Assembly (NCBI GenBank): GCA_030685235.1
Contig: MU839160.1
Location: 62,001 to 126,000, forward strand
Reading direction: 5' to 3'
DNA from: Copromyces sp. CBS 386.78
Lineage: Eukaryota > Ascomycota > Sordariomycetes > Sordariales > Sordariaceae
DNA: 64,000 nt
Below are positions 45,115 to 57,052 of this stretch, piece by piece. The number at the start of each line of letters is the position of its first letter. Position 1 is the stretch's first letter. Position numbers and translations under genes: made by a program. The notes under the pieces were generated by a model. The model did no database searches and was not told the DNA's origin. It worked only from the letters and a program-made list of their open reading frames with translations.

Positions 45115-46809
45115 GTTGACCGTTGACCCAACCGCAATTGGTGTGTGCTGTAGGTATTCGAATTGACAGCGCAAGATAAAATTTGAGTGAAGTTGGCTGT
45201 CTTTGCGGTGAAATGAAGCCTGCGGCGAGCTTGGGACGGGACTCTTTTTTTGGCATTTCAAAGTCCGGGGCGCGTCGCGAATGGTCAAGAAAAGCAAGCA
45301 GCATTGGGGAACGACCCACACCACCCGCTGTGGTCGGCACCCCGACGCTCGGACTCCCCACTGTTGCTGGCCGCAAAACGAGTGGTCGCCCCACGGCAAA
45401 CGGACGACAGGGTCCCCCACTCGGGCAGCTCCCCTGTTACGCCCCGTTACCTAAGCATTGCCCCACAATACGAACCTCTTGGCTTCTCTGCATCCACAGC
45501 GGTGACGTCGATCATGGGTTTTCGAACAGAACAACAAACAATAATGGCTTAAAAACACCAATATTGACTCTGCAATTGCATGGCTATGTCACGATGTGAG
45601 CCCTCAAATTCCACATCACATGTACAGCAATAAACCAATCACAAATACTACATGTCTACCACTTCGTCAGGTGTTTCATGTTCCTTGTGCGCTGACATGG
45701 AAGAGTCTTAGACATTACTCGTCCGAGCCAGGGATGAGTTGAGCCTTCAAAGATATTGGTCAAACTGAAGCGTGTGCGGATTGACGCCTCATCGCTTCAA
45801 AAAAGTCAAGCACTCATCTCATCCCAGTTGTTGAGAGTTGGGCATCAGGATGGTGACACAAACAGCTGCCGTAAGTCCCTGCCGTCAGCATGAGCTGAAT
45901 GCTTGGAAGTATTGTTGTACCTGGCAGCGGGAAGGAGGGATAGGACACGAACAGAGCCGAGATGGAAGGAGCTTCCAAATCGGCAGGCACGCAGCCTTGT
46001 TAGTCGAGTAGATGGAAGGAGAGCTCGAGTGGGATGCAGCACAGCATCGGACCGCATCGATCGTGACTTCCCTATTGTCCAGGCAACCGTGCTGGGTGGC
46101 ACCTTACTTATTATTGAACCGTGTTGACCACACCTCGACCAAAGAGAAGTCAGCCACTGGTTCGGGTTGGGCGCCGACATCGTCAAATCCAGAGTTCCAA
46201 CGGAGTCGTGAGGCTGTCCTGTCATCACCGAGCCAATTATAAGTTCGTTCCTACACCTCTCTTGACGTGCGGCGTTGAAGACATCTCATCGGGCGTTGGA
46301 TGCGTGGTGCCCAAGCTTTGGCCGATACTTGTCTCTCCCCGACACTGTCACTGAAGAAGGACAGACAAAGTTCACTTCCTGGTTGCGTCCAGGCTGCCCG
46401 CCAAAGCTTCCTTTCATCTAGACTACGGCATTGTTTTCATTGTCCCGACTTCGAGACAAAGAAGACTCCAACTCCCAATCCGGACGGGACAGGAGGACCC
46501 CTCATCAAAGCCGACTGATCACAACTCGCCCATCCGCAAACACTCCAGCTGTCTCACGGCTCTGCATCCCAGCGAACAGCATCTTTTGAACAAAGAAATC
46601 AACTACAAGATCGAGCACCAGACCCTCACATCCACACCCCACTTTGGATCGCTTCGATCACCTTTTCGTTTTTGACCTACGGTTTTCTCTTCACTTTCAC
46701 CCCACCCGAGTTTCACATCCCATCAACGAGTTCCGCGGAGCCTGGCGTTCTTTGAGTTCTTCCCCATCATTCCTCGTTTTCTTTTCGTGTTCCCTCTTTT
46801 CTCTTCAAC
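45115..46809. other. Divergent spacer between the Acinus-like gene and an unrecognised gene
   Basis: About 1.7 kb containing two promoters. The right end (46540-46809) is C/T-rich and looks like a leader. No supported coding region or RNA gene. Confidence 0.6.
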
Positions 46810-48229
46810 ATGAAAACCTCATCTCGAAAGTCAGGAACCCAGCGCTATGCGCCCTACCAAACACGCGCAAAGAATATGCGACCTTCTGCGATGGCCACTC
46901 CCAGCCCCACTATCACCGACGCCGACGGTGATGTCGACATGTTTCTACTCCAAGCCCAGCTAGGCATCAGCTCGCCAAGCTTCACCGAATTCTATTATAC
47001 CCCGGGCGATAACAGCAGCGCAAAACTGGAGCTTCGTGGCGGTTATGTTGCTCTTGGAAACCCGACTACACCTCGTAGGAAGCCAAAGGATTTGGTTTAC
47101 CCCACCATCGAGGTGGCCATATCCCCCTCCACCAAAGGATCCGACACTGATGAGGCGGGTTTCGATGAGGAAGACGAGTCCGAGAACGATTATGATGACG
47201 ACAGCGCCGACGATGAGGATATTGATGACAACTGGGGTTATCACAGCGGCCACACACAAACCCCCAGCAAGCGCTTGACGCGCGAGACGTCTCGTAATCC
47301 GGCGTATAGCAGCAACAGTAACTGGGACCAATACGAAGAAGTCCCTCGCCATCTTGTAGACTATGCCAAGGTCATAAAGCATGTCTCTGGATACGAGGAC
47401 TGGAATGAGGAGCAACGTCATCTCCACAAACTTATCTTTCTAAGAGGTCTTCACCCAGTGATGCCAGCTTCATGGCGATGGAGTTTCAAGATGTGGGGTA
47501 TTGCTGAGGGTAACCTTACTCATGTCTTCGCGCCAGATGATAGCAGGAAGGAGGTTGTCATCAAGGCCTATGGGAACGAGCTTGCTGGTACGTGTGCTAC
47601 CTCAACCCCCATCTCTCTATTCTACCAGTTTATACTGACTAGCTTGCTCTTCTCTAGCCTGCAAAGCACTGGAATCGGTGTTCCTTTGCACCCAGCGCAT
47701 ATTGGACTTTGAGAGGCTCGGTCAGCGCGAACTAATGGGGCCATACACCGCAAAAGTCATCAGTCACTATTGGAAATGGGCTTTGAAAGATGCGGCGTTG
47801 GACAAGTGCAAGTTTCCTCCGCTGCTTCTGGTGCTGGAGTACGAATACGACCGCAGGCAAGATTTTGCCCATGAGGTTTCTGCTAGTGTGAGGAAGAGGG
47901 TTGACGGAGTTGCCCAGCGTTGGTGTGAGGTGCTCATGGACGAGGACACAGGGGAGTACGTTGCGGAACCGCCTACCATCTTTGTTTTCACTGTGGTTCA
48001 ACACACCCTCGTGCTGTCCACTTACGATGCCGCATCGCCAGAGCAAGGTGTCGTACAGATCGAAGAGGTCAAGTTCAACGCGAGAGGGCTTTGGCTCTGG
48101 AACTCACTTACCGTCGCTATTGCCGTGCACATGGCTCGGGATACATTGATGAGGGCGCGGAAATATGGATTCATTCGTGAACCTGGTCGCCGGAGGGGCA
48201 AGAAGGTTCAGAAGGATCCCGATGCCTGA
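46810..48229 (+). CDS. Unrecognised protein, acidic middle region, 449 aa
   Basis: Two exons (46810-47587 and 47658-48229) join across a 70-nt intron with GTACGT donor. I do not recognise a family. The first 25 residues are basic and Ser-rich (MKTSSRKSGTQRYAPYQTRA). An acidic low-complexity region covers about residues 110-140 (FDEEDESENDYDDDSADDED). From about residue 175 the protein looks folded, with many aromatics: DWNEEQRHLHKLIFLRGLHP, PASWRWSFKMWGIAEGN, then across the splice ACKALESVFLCTQRILDFER and LGQRELMGPYTAKVISHYW. The C-terminus is basic (REPGRRRGKKVQKDPDA), possibly nuclear-targeting. The WRW and WKWAL segments suggest a conserved fungal domain of unknown function. It is clearly coding, by spliced frame continuity. 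Confidence 0.8.
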
Positions 48230-49559
48230 CAAGTCGATGTGGACAAACACATGGTTTGGCGTTTGTGGTTATGGCGTTCGCGACTTCTCCAATTCCAGCA
48301 ATCCACGTCTTTTTTCACGGAAATGTCTTTGTAACGGAAGGATCTGGTATGCTTGCTTTCAAATATACCCTGCTACGGTGGTTGCTGTTATATCACACCC
48401 AGCTTCTCTCATTCTACACATACAAGCTTTGTGTTCTCGTGGGTTTGCAAGTAACTCTCCGTTTTACTACTCGCCAAAACTTGATCAAATGTTCCTGGTT
48501 TCAAATGAAGATGCCTTTCAATACTTCTACTGACTGATGGTTTGCTGGAACAATGCGGAGGGCATTGTGCTCCGGCTAGTTGCCGATGTCTCCCTGCACG
48601 TTAAATGGGTTGTGTCTTTCACAGGATCTGAGATACTATAATTTTCTTCCAACGCTCCAAATGGCGAGTGGCGTTGATACGGAAAGCTTCGGTCTGTTAG
48701 GATCGTTCATGGGACGTTACGTACTGAAAGAAGAGTAAGAGTCTGAACTCATGATACAAGTCTTCTAAAAGTCTGAACATTGATGTTTACCAATGTACAT
48801 GTAATATAAACCAGTCAACGTTAAGTGGTTGCTCAGACAGATAGCGCTATCTACACTGTGGATTCCCCTCAATGATTCCACAAACTCATCCTAGGGACGT
48901 TACTAGGTAGTGCATCGTAACAAAATTTTCTTCAGAATTGCAGTACAAGACTCCAACAAATACGAAGCCAATCAATGTAATGCTGATTATGCCCCGGATT
49001 TCTGGTGCCGTCGGAAAGCATGCCGGTTGGTTGAGGGGACTGGCATGGGTGGACAAAACGAGCCGAGGTGTTTTCAGGAAACTGCGGAGGGTGTCAACGC
49101 TTGAGCAAGGAATATCGCGGATGAAAAGCTCCATACTCTCTATCTGGATAACGAAGTGAATTACCCCGGATAGTGGGCAGGAGAGGTCTTTTTCTCTACC
49201 GGCCCCGTTAGTCAAGGAACACAAGAGTCATGACATGGCGTCAAGCCTTCGTTAGTGGCCGTAGTTGGTTGATGATCAACACCCATCATGATCCATCACG
49301 GATCCGGCCGAGAACACTCCAGAAAATCCGCACGTGGTCGAAGCGGTGTCCTTCTGTCCTGTCAAGCGTCAACGAACGCAGGCTTTTCGGTCTCCGGATC
49401 GAATGGATGTTGACATTTTCCCAGTGACCTCGGAAAATATAGCCACATGGAGAGTGGATTTCAGAGATGGTACCAAGTGGGCCGAAAGATAGATCCGTGA
49501 CGCAGCGGAAGTGATAAAAAGGCTTGGCATGTACTATGTACAAACAGCTGTACGGTACG

Positions 49560-49583
49560 TGTACACTACCTAGGTAGTGTACA
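49560..49583. repeat. Perfect 24-bp palindrome centred on CCTAGG
   Basis: The 12-base arm TGTACACTACCT is followed immediately by its exact reverse complement with no spacer, so both strands read identically from 49560 to 49583. It lies in a spacer, 2.1 kb upstream of sre. Confidence 0.9.
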
Positions 49584-49609
49584 TACGGTTGATGGGTTGA
49601 TGAGGGTCC

Positions 49610-49659
49610 ACAGAACCCCGATCATGGAATGATCTTCGCTTCCCTTTTCGGGGTTCTGT
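49610..49659. repeat. Stem-loop: 12-bp perfect inverted repeat with nested hairpin
   Basis: ACAGAACCCCGA (49610-49621) pairs exactly with TCGGGGTTCTGT (49648-49659) across a 26-nt loop. Overlapping the inner edge, GATCAT and ATGATC (49620-49634) form a second perfect 6-bp inverted repeat around GGA. There is no T-run on either side and no neighbouring stop codon, so it is not an obvious terminator. Confidence 0.8.
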
Positions 49660-51720
49660 TAATGGGGCTATCAGTTATCAGATCATCGGCTGCTGGTGGG
49701 GGTGGATGAGGTGATCGGTTCACTAAAAAGCGAAGGTTGTCGGTCAGAAGATTAGATCAATCACTTGGGTTATTGAAAATAGAGTGTTCTCTTTTTCTGT
49801 GGACTCGAGTTATAAGTAGCGCATTTGATCTTGTGGGAACGTTGGCAGTCGCTTGAAGTCAACAGACTGAAGGAAGACTTCAGTGATTCGAACTCGGAGA
49901 ATTGGAAGACTTCGCAGGCTGATGTGTAGAAGCGTCTGGAACGCAAGTTGATGACGAGGTTATCGACTTTGTGAGCCGGAGGCAAAATTCCTTTTCCATC
50001 ACATGAACGAATAAGACTGCTTTTTTACATAATATTGGCTGGCAACCATAAACTGTCGTGGACTGTCGTGGAATGTCCAATCTTGGTACTGTAAGGTTGT
50101 ACGATGAGATGGATATTGTCCTGGATGTATGCACGATAGGCCGATCAGGGGAGCGCCAAGGTTATCTGATTGAGGCGGTAGAGATGGATGCCTACCAACC
50201 TCCGAGCCCGACATTTGGGTACGTAGCACCGCGACTGTTCGCATCGTACTGAGTCTGATCTCGTGGTCCGCAACATGGGTAATTGTCCGCGGTAGGTAGA
50301 GCAAGCCCATACTGAAAGAGACGATCTGTTCAGCGGGAAACCGGGGAGCGTTGTCTCAAAACTGATGAACATGGAAAGAAACACCAATGTAAAAAAGTAG
50401 ACGAGAGTTGACAGCGGCGCATTGTGTAAAAGTACAAAGTAAAATTGGCCGAATTACAGACCCGTCGCTGAGTTCCCGTACCCAAGGCACGTACCAAGGA
50501 ACCCTGGTCATTCTCATCTAAGCCCTGTCTGCTGACATTGCCCGGGCTTTGATTGGTCAGATCTGGATACACTGTGGGCCACTGCTTTCCTTACGGCATC
50601 TCCCCAGGTCGACCAGCGACACTGGGCCTGAAAGGGCCTTTTTCATCCTGTAGCTAGCCCAATTCCACGACCCATGATCTCAAATCAGGCCTCTCGAACA
50701 CATACGGGTTTGAATTTTGTTGTGCGAAATCCTCTCTGTGTCGTTCTGTAAAATCAAACCACGTTGTTCTCTTGTGGCCCTCCCCAACTGTCGAACCTTC
50801 CTCCCGTCCAGACGCGTTTGTCCTCGGCAACGACTCGCAACAACCCTTCTTGGGTGAAGCCCTCCTGCGTATCCAACCGTCTCTCTGCCCTGGTCGCCAG
50901 GATTATCCGTAGATCAGATAAAAGATCTGTGGAGCAGTGGAGTAGTAATCAGAAGCATAACAGAGACTCTTGAGGCAAAGGGGGAAGGATATGCAGACAT
51001 TCGTCTGTCCACTCACCTAGAAGACGCAAAAAGAGAGAAACAACAGAAAATCCGCAAGACCAACAACCTTTGGCCCAGGCCCGCCCTCTTTTTCGCTTTG
51101 CCTTTTCTGTCCACCAACCCTTTTGCTCCATCTCCCCATCTGTCACCTCGGATACCAACCGACTTCGCCATCCTCGTGCACTCTACTGGAGTACACAGCC
51201 GTCCGGGCCTTGCCACCAACGCGAACCCGCTCGTACCACAACCGGACGCCCTGTCCAAGCCTTTTCCTTCCAGCATAACCAACTCCTGGTTCAGCGGCAC
51301 CCTGCTGCTGTCTGTAGCACCGGCTTCCTCTGGCCAATTCCCCCATCAGTCGTCTGTTTCGGACACCCAACACGTGCTGTTCTCCTAGTACAAACGCTCT
51401 GTATTGGCCAAGATCCCGCCTGATCGTTAGCGGATATTGCCCAGAGATTGGGGTGGCTTGCTTGTCATCCAAGTACAACTCCAACGATCGATCTTGGCAT
51501 GTGTTTGACCGCCGACCTCGATACCGTTTCCATCACTTGACGATCACGGAGCGACATCGAAGCCAGCCTGCGCAACCTCGAGACTCCCGCCGAAGTACAG
51601 CATCCGCTTTCTTTCGAGCAGGCTTTCAAACACGTTGTGTTCGTTCTCAAGACGGATAACTAGCCTTCACCAACATATCGTTAGGAGGTTGAGATCGCAA
51701 CACAAACACATCGAGAAAGA

Positions 51721-53608
51721 ATGGCGTTGCCGGATGACACTCGCCTTATCAATAACCAAACCTCCACCGAGAGTAACTCAGCACCCAGCCGTACGGCCCT
51801 TCCATCAAGGCCACCTCCAATGGCCGAAAATAACGAGCCCCCGAAGCACGAGTCAACCGGACCGGTTGACGAGGCGCCCTCCAAGTCCGAACCCGGGCCC
51901 TCTCCGAATTCAAAGAAAGCGGGGCATGCTGCACAGAGTCCATCTGCTCGCAAGAAGTCTCCAAAAACTTTACACACCCAACCTGCTCAATCTCCAAGCG
52001 AAACCGTAGGGGTGGTAAACGTTGCAACACTGGGACTTGAGCCTTCTGTTCAGGGCCACGCAGGTCAAGTCTGCAGGTATGGATGTTCCTATCCCAATAA
52101 TCGTAATCGAATCTGTAGCGCTAATGGCTGAGTAGCAATTGTGCCACAACACGCACTCCTCTTTGGCGAAGATCACCGCAAGGAGCCATCATTTGCAATG
52201 CTTGCGGACTGTACCTGAAAGCACGTAACGCCGCTCGCCCCGCCAACATAAGGCGCCCTCCGAGTGTGATGGCGAACAATGTTAGGCAGGCCCCGACGAA
52301 GTTGTCTCCCAAAGCAGCCGCGCCATTGCTACCGAGCAACCCGGGAGCAACGTATGTGGCCGCCGATCAGACGCCGTCAGGATCATGTCCTGGAGGCGGA
52401 AGATGCAACGGCACAGGTGGTGCGGAGGGGTGTGGTGGTTGCCCCGCATATAACAACCGCGTTTCCAAGAGTGCCAGTCTCAACGTGCTGAAATGTCAGG
52501 GCGCAGCAGCAGCGTCTTCCAAGAAGCCTCAAGCAGCAGAGGGCAGCGGGGAAGAACCGACCGAGGTGGATATCACCGCCTTACACGTTCAATCGCAAAA
52601 CACCACCGTTGTCATTGCTTGCCAAAACTGCGGCACCACCATTACTCCGCTTTGGCGAAGGGATGAAGCTGGTCATACCATTTGCAATGCCTGTGGTAAG
52701 TGCATGAGTTTACTGTTTGGACAAAAAGAAATGGAATGAAGTATGCTAACTTGACCGAAGGTCTCTACTACAAGTTGCACGGTGTGCATCGGCCGGTGAC
52801 CATGAAAAAGGCGATAATTAAACGGAGAAAGCGTGTTATCCCTGCCGCCGGTGGTGAGGGTGAGAATGAGCCAAGTGAGGCTCCGGATTCACCAACCCCG
52901 GCACCGGAGCCTCCGATGGAGAAGGGTACGATCAACGAAGATGGTTCTGTTAATCTCGGAATCCGTCGACGTCCAGTACGACCATTGACCCTCGTGCCTG
53001 AGGATGAATTGCGACGGAACAGATTGGCATCACCGCTGTCTTCAGCCCACGACTTGGGACAGTATCACTCATCTCATATAAATCAACCACACCATGGGGC
53101 CCACGAGTCTCTCACATATGAAAATCGGCTAGCCCCAATTCATTCATTGGCGCTCCCGGCTGATCGACAGTCGTCCCTGTCACCAGCATCATTCCTGTCC
53201 CCATCAAGGAAGCGGTCGATATCGGCTGTAGAGAACGAATTATCAACTCATAATGACAACGAAAGTCATAAGCGTTTGTCTTCCATCAAATCGATTCTCA
53301 ATCCGGTACCGAGTTCTGAGATGCACCGAGAGGCCTCGCCGGCAGACCACTTACGGATGCAACAGCCCTCCCGGTCCCCAGCCATGAGCAGCCTAACCCC
53401 AGCACCCAGTCCAGGGTCGTTCTCAAACAGCACGGTCATCGGGACACCAACATCAGCTCCGGCCATGCGGAGCAATTCAAGGGATCCTCTTAATGATGGT
53501 GAGCGGCTCAAGGCAGAGCGGCGGGCGGCGTTGGAGCGCGAGGCTGAAATGATGAGAGAGTTGCTGGCCGCAAAGGAAAGAGAGCTTGCCGAACTGGGTT
53601 ATGACTGA
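51721..53608 (+). CDS. sre: GATA-type repressor of siderophore synthesis, SRE
   Basis: Three exons (51721-52076, 52136-52695, 52761-53608) encode 587 aa. Two GATA zinc fingers of the C-x2-C-x17-C-x2-C type are present: residues 118-142 ([13 protein letters not shown] core) and 280-304 ([16 protein letters not shown] core). Both are followed by a GLY-x-K basic tail. Between them lies the cysteine-rich region with Cys202, 208, 217 and 220 ([21 protein letters not shown]) that marks the SRE/SREA/Urbs1 iron regulators and is needed for iron sensing. The C-terminus forms a charged helix ([20 protein letters not shown]), probably a coiled coil. Under iron sufficiency such factors repress siderophore biosynthesis and uptake genes through GATA sites. 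The first intron splits the Ser codon within finger 1; the second falls just after the last cysteine of finger 2. Confidence 0.97.
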
Positions 53609-54349
53609 GATGCGTAGGTTGCAAAAGCGCATTCTGTGATTTTGAGGGGTGTAAATGGAGTTATTTGGGAGAGCATACCCTTGGGTTTTGATTGCTGCAT
53701 AGATAGATAGCAACGGAAGGCATAGTCTTTCTGAGGAAAGCGCAATATCACTTGAACACAAAGAACTTGTGTTATAGAGTCCGCATGGTAGTTTTTTGCC
53801 TATTCATCGATGCCCAGTGAGTTTGGTTTCTATGGCAAAAGTTGGTTGTCTCATCACTGTACCCCTTAACTGCATCCCCTATCTGCAACACCCTGCTATG
53901 GTGAAGCTTAATGCGGCAATTGAAGTTCCAGAGTTGACGGAAAGCCCCTGCAGCGCACGCTACGCCAGCGTCGTAGGGCGGAGCCTCCACGTTGCCCTGC
54001 CGCGCGTTTTGGGGCCGGTTTAGTGGGACAATGTACCCCGGCTCAGGGCGCACCCGACCCCCGCCTTCCTGTGAGGCTGTGACCGGCTGCCAACCTCCAC
54101 AGCTTCCACTTCCACTTCCACTTCCTGACCTCGGCTTCCATTGTTCCAGGCAACCAAACGCTTTACATTATCCTTACAACCAACATCTTTCATCCCGTCG
54201 CGACGACGAATATATACAATCGCGCAACTCTCCGACACTCTATCCGAATCGATTGCTAGACTGCGCCGAACTCACCAGATCGCACCCCTTCCCTCCGACA
54301 TTCTATCAACCTTTGCGACGCATTCGCTTTGTACCACCACAACGCCAGA
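53609..54349. other. Intergenic between sre and the Tvp15-like gene
   Basis: About 0.74 kb holding the sre 3' flank and the promoter of the next gene. A short CTTCCA run (about 54102-54126) is the only low-complexity feature. No coding region supported. Confidence 0.6.
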
Positions 54350-55308
54350 ATGGATCTCTCTGACTCTTTGTACGTTTACAACCCGCCGCCCGCTCGTGCG
54401 ACTGTAGAGGAAGACCGAGACAGAACGGGATGAAAGCGGCGACCAAGGCTGCTGGCCCCAAACACCACGCGCATCCAGGCACCGATTCAAGATCCAGAAC
54501 AGCTTGCTAACATGATGTCCTACTCTCTAGTCGCTTCGTCAACCTCGCGGTTGCGGTGCTCATGATCTTGGGCGGTGTCTCCCAGTTCTTCCCTCTTGGA
54601 ATGTACGTTTCCGCATCCTACACCCGCTAACGACGTCACGAACCACGCGAGCCCAATGCGCTCCTCCTGCTCGGGTGGATGGATGCCTTGGGCGCAAATC
54701 TCGGCGGCCCGTCGAGATTGTTCATGGCCCTGGAGTTTGGATGGCCTCCGGCTGCTAGCTTGCGCCTGTCTACGCCCACGGAGAGGGTCACATACTTCGC
54801 CCGAACTGTACGCCGGTTTAAGAAATCTTATGGGACGTGAAACTGACCAAGGTGCTGTTGACAGTCAACCAATCATCCTCGGATGCTACACGATCCTTTT
54901 TGGTGTTTGTAAGTGGTCACATACTTCTTGACAGAACCGTACGTTCAAGAGGATTCAAAACGCTAACAACCTTTCTTCACAGCCACCGGTCTCTTGGAGT
55001 TTCAGATTCCCCACCAAGTCCAGCGCTATGCTTCGTTCATGTTCTCGTTCCTCGGCCGCGGTGCCTGTACGTTATCACCCTCCCCTACCTTTCTGCTGCT
55101 GAGTTAGTGTGGCTAATCGTTTCTCTGTGATGTAGTTTACATCTTCGTCGGCTGCATCATCCCCCATGGACACTGGGCCACTATCATTATCGGCTCGATC
55201 ATCTTCCTTGTCGGCGTCACCTATGTCGCTCTCGAATTCGTGCCCTCGATTGAGCCTCCTGCGAACATGCGCGAGGCGGATGCGGGCTGGGGTGCTGAGC
55301 AGGTGTAA
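54350..55308 (+). CDS. Tvp15-like Golgi membrane protein (COPI-associated family)
   Basis: Five small exons (54350-54369, 54531-54602, 54865-54908, 54983-55066, 55136-55308) join to 130 aa. The protein starts MDLSDSFRFVNLAVAVLMIL and continues GGVSQFFPLGIQPIILGCYT, ILFGVSTGLLEFQIPHQVQR, YASFMFSFLGRGAFYIFVGC and IIFLVGVTYVALEFVPSIEP, ending DAGWGAEQV. Four hydrophobic segments and the LEFQIP and GRGxFY motifs fit the COPI-associated/Tvp15 family, found in late-Golgi Tlg2-containing vesicles in yeast. Its exact role is not known. Four introns interrupt under 400 coding bases; the second is 262 nt. At its acceptor a nearer AG would put a stop in frame, so TTGACAG at 54864 is chosen. Exons this small are easy for gene finders to miss. 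Confidence 0.9.
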
Positions 55309-56094
55309 ATAAGACACCTATGGATTATGAATTAAGCTCTGCCAAGGGCTGGCTGTGCGACGGTCTGAAAAGGCATCGATGGCTGCCCTGGGTGATGGGA
55401 ACAACGTCGCGTTGACCCAAACGGGATGGTTGAGGCGCGAGAGGAGTGGAAAGTTGTCTATTTGACATCTTTGGACGCTGACGGTAACGCTGGTACCGAG
55501 GTGTCGAGGAACATGGTGCTTCAAGCCCAAAGAACCATGGGTGAAGGGCACGTGCTGTTTATCGGTAGACAGCACCGAGGATGGAAAAGATGATCTCAAC
55601 GATTTTTTTATGCATATTTAGTAAATTGAGAGCAGTAATCGTACTGCCAAATCAGGATCTTGGACATGACCGGCCTGTGACTCTCAAACCTCCATCAACA
55701 GGCAGCTTTTTTGAGCGTGACGTATTTCCCTTTTTATAGTTCACGATCCCCGCCATCCGACGACTGGGGTCCAACGTGGCTGAAAATACATACGGAGCCA
55801 CCCCCTTTTTGACAGAGCGTTGGTTGTCCTAGCAACTGTTTTGCCTGCATTTGTATCCGACATCGGTAAAGCTAAGAAGGGTTAGGGTTCATTCAGGTAG
55901 ACGATAAGGTCCTTATCAATCCAAGACCTTGAGGGCTGCATTACAAAATTTTGAGCTCGACGGCCTGAGAAACCTTCAAGTCAACCACATATCACAAGGT
56001 AAGGACCCCCTTGAACACGATTTTTGGTGGAATTCGTGACTAACACATTGCATCAGGATTATTTCTATCGAATCATCCAAGTACCATATTCAAG
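55309..56094. other. Intergenic upstream of bcp-1
   Basis: About 0.8 kb. It contains a telomere-like AGGGTTAGGGTTC at 55878-55890 and otherwise no notable element. No coding region supported. Confidence 0.6.
55878..55890. repeat. Interstitial telomere-like motif (GGGTTA-GGGTT)
   Basis: Nearly two units of the TTAGGG repeat about 205 bp upstream of the bcp-1 start codon. It is the third such motif in the window. Confidence 0.55.
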
Positions 56095-57052
56095 ATGGGC
56101 AAGAAGAGATCAAGAGAGGAAGCTCAGAAGGAGGTCGTCCAGAACGACCCCTCTGTCGATAAGATGGATGAGGATAGTGACAGCTCAGACTCGGATGAGG
56201 TGAGTTACCGTGGCGAACCCGGATTAAACCAGCCATTGCGCCTCGGCGAAACCCCTACTGACACAGGTGGGAAATAAGGACATGGACATCATCAACGTCG
56301 ACTTTGAGCTGTTCAACTACGACAAGGACATCGACTTCCACGGCGTCAAGACGCTTCTCCGCCAGCTCTTCGACGCCGACGCCCAGCTTCTTGATTTGTC
56401 CGGGCTCAGCGACATGATCATCGAGCAGAACACCATCGGCTCAACGTGCAAGGTGGACGACAAGGCCAACGACGCCTACGCCTTTCTGACCGTGCTCAAC
56501 GCGTGGGAGCACCGCGAGAAGAAGCCCGTCGCGCAGCTGATCGAGTACCTGTCTGACAAGGCCGTCAAGGCTTCTGGGGATCTGGCCGTTCTTCCCGACC
56601 TTTTCACCTCTGGCAAGGCCCAAGTGGGCATCGTCCTATCCGAGCGCCTCATCAACATGCCGGCCGAAGTCATCCCGCCCATGTGGAACATGATGATCGA
56701 GGAGATCGCCGACGCCGTCGACGACAAGGAGCCGTACGAGTTCACGCACTACCTGGTTGTCTCCCGCGGCTACGTCGAGGTCGAGTCGAGCCTGGACCAG
56801 GAGGAGCAGAAGCGCAAGCGGCAACGCGACGAGAAGGGCCTGCAGTACTTCCACCCGGAGGACGAGGAGATGCGCAAGCATGCTGTCGGTAGCGGAACCT
56901 ACACTTTTACCAAGGAAGGAGACTCGGCCGATAGCAAGCGCGCGTTCCAGGAGCTAGGCGTCAAGTCACAGGGCTTTATGATGCTCATCGAGGCGGGCAA
57001 ATTCAAGACGGCCGTTAAGGCTATTGGGGATTACATTGGCGCCGCCAACTAA
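56095..57052 (+). CDS. bcp-1: Bcp1/BCCIP family nuclear protein
   Basis: Two exons (56095-56199 and 56267-57052) around a 67-nt intron encode 296 aa. The N-terminus is basic ([13 protein letters not shown]), followed by an acidic Ser-rich stretch ([12 protein letters not shown]) and then the BCCIP domain: [60 protein letters not shown] and [19 protein letters not shown]. Yeast Bcp1 is essential; it acts as a chaperone for ribosomal protein uL14 (Rpl23) and supports nuclear export of Mss4. The last third carries a [10 protein letters not shown] basic patch and ends DYIGAAN. The 192-bp gap to the convergent chorismate mutase gene leaves room only for short 3' UTRs. Confidence 0.95.

Larger units (their letters stand above)
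48230..51720. other. Long spacer upstream of sre with inverted repeats
   Basis: About 3.5 kb without a supported gene. It contains a perfect palindrome at 49560-49583, a stem-loop at 49610-49659, and from about 50700 the probable sre promoter and long leader with several upstream ATGs. Minor frames have no motif. Confidence 0.55.

Noticed and set aside
42973..45420. N-terminal extension of the Acinus-like protein to 45420
   Set aside because: The frame is open, but the extension contains no ATG before 45114, and the SAP domain follows that ATG directly as expected.
49875..49900. Possible tRNA T-arm (GTTCGAATC-like on the minus strand)
   Set aside because: Flanking bases do not form the 5-bp T stem and no anticodon or acceptor stem is found nearby.
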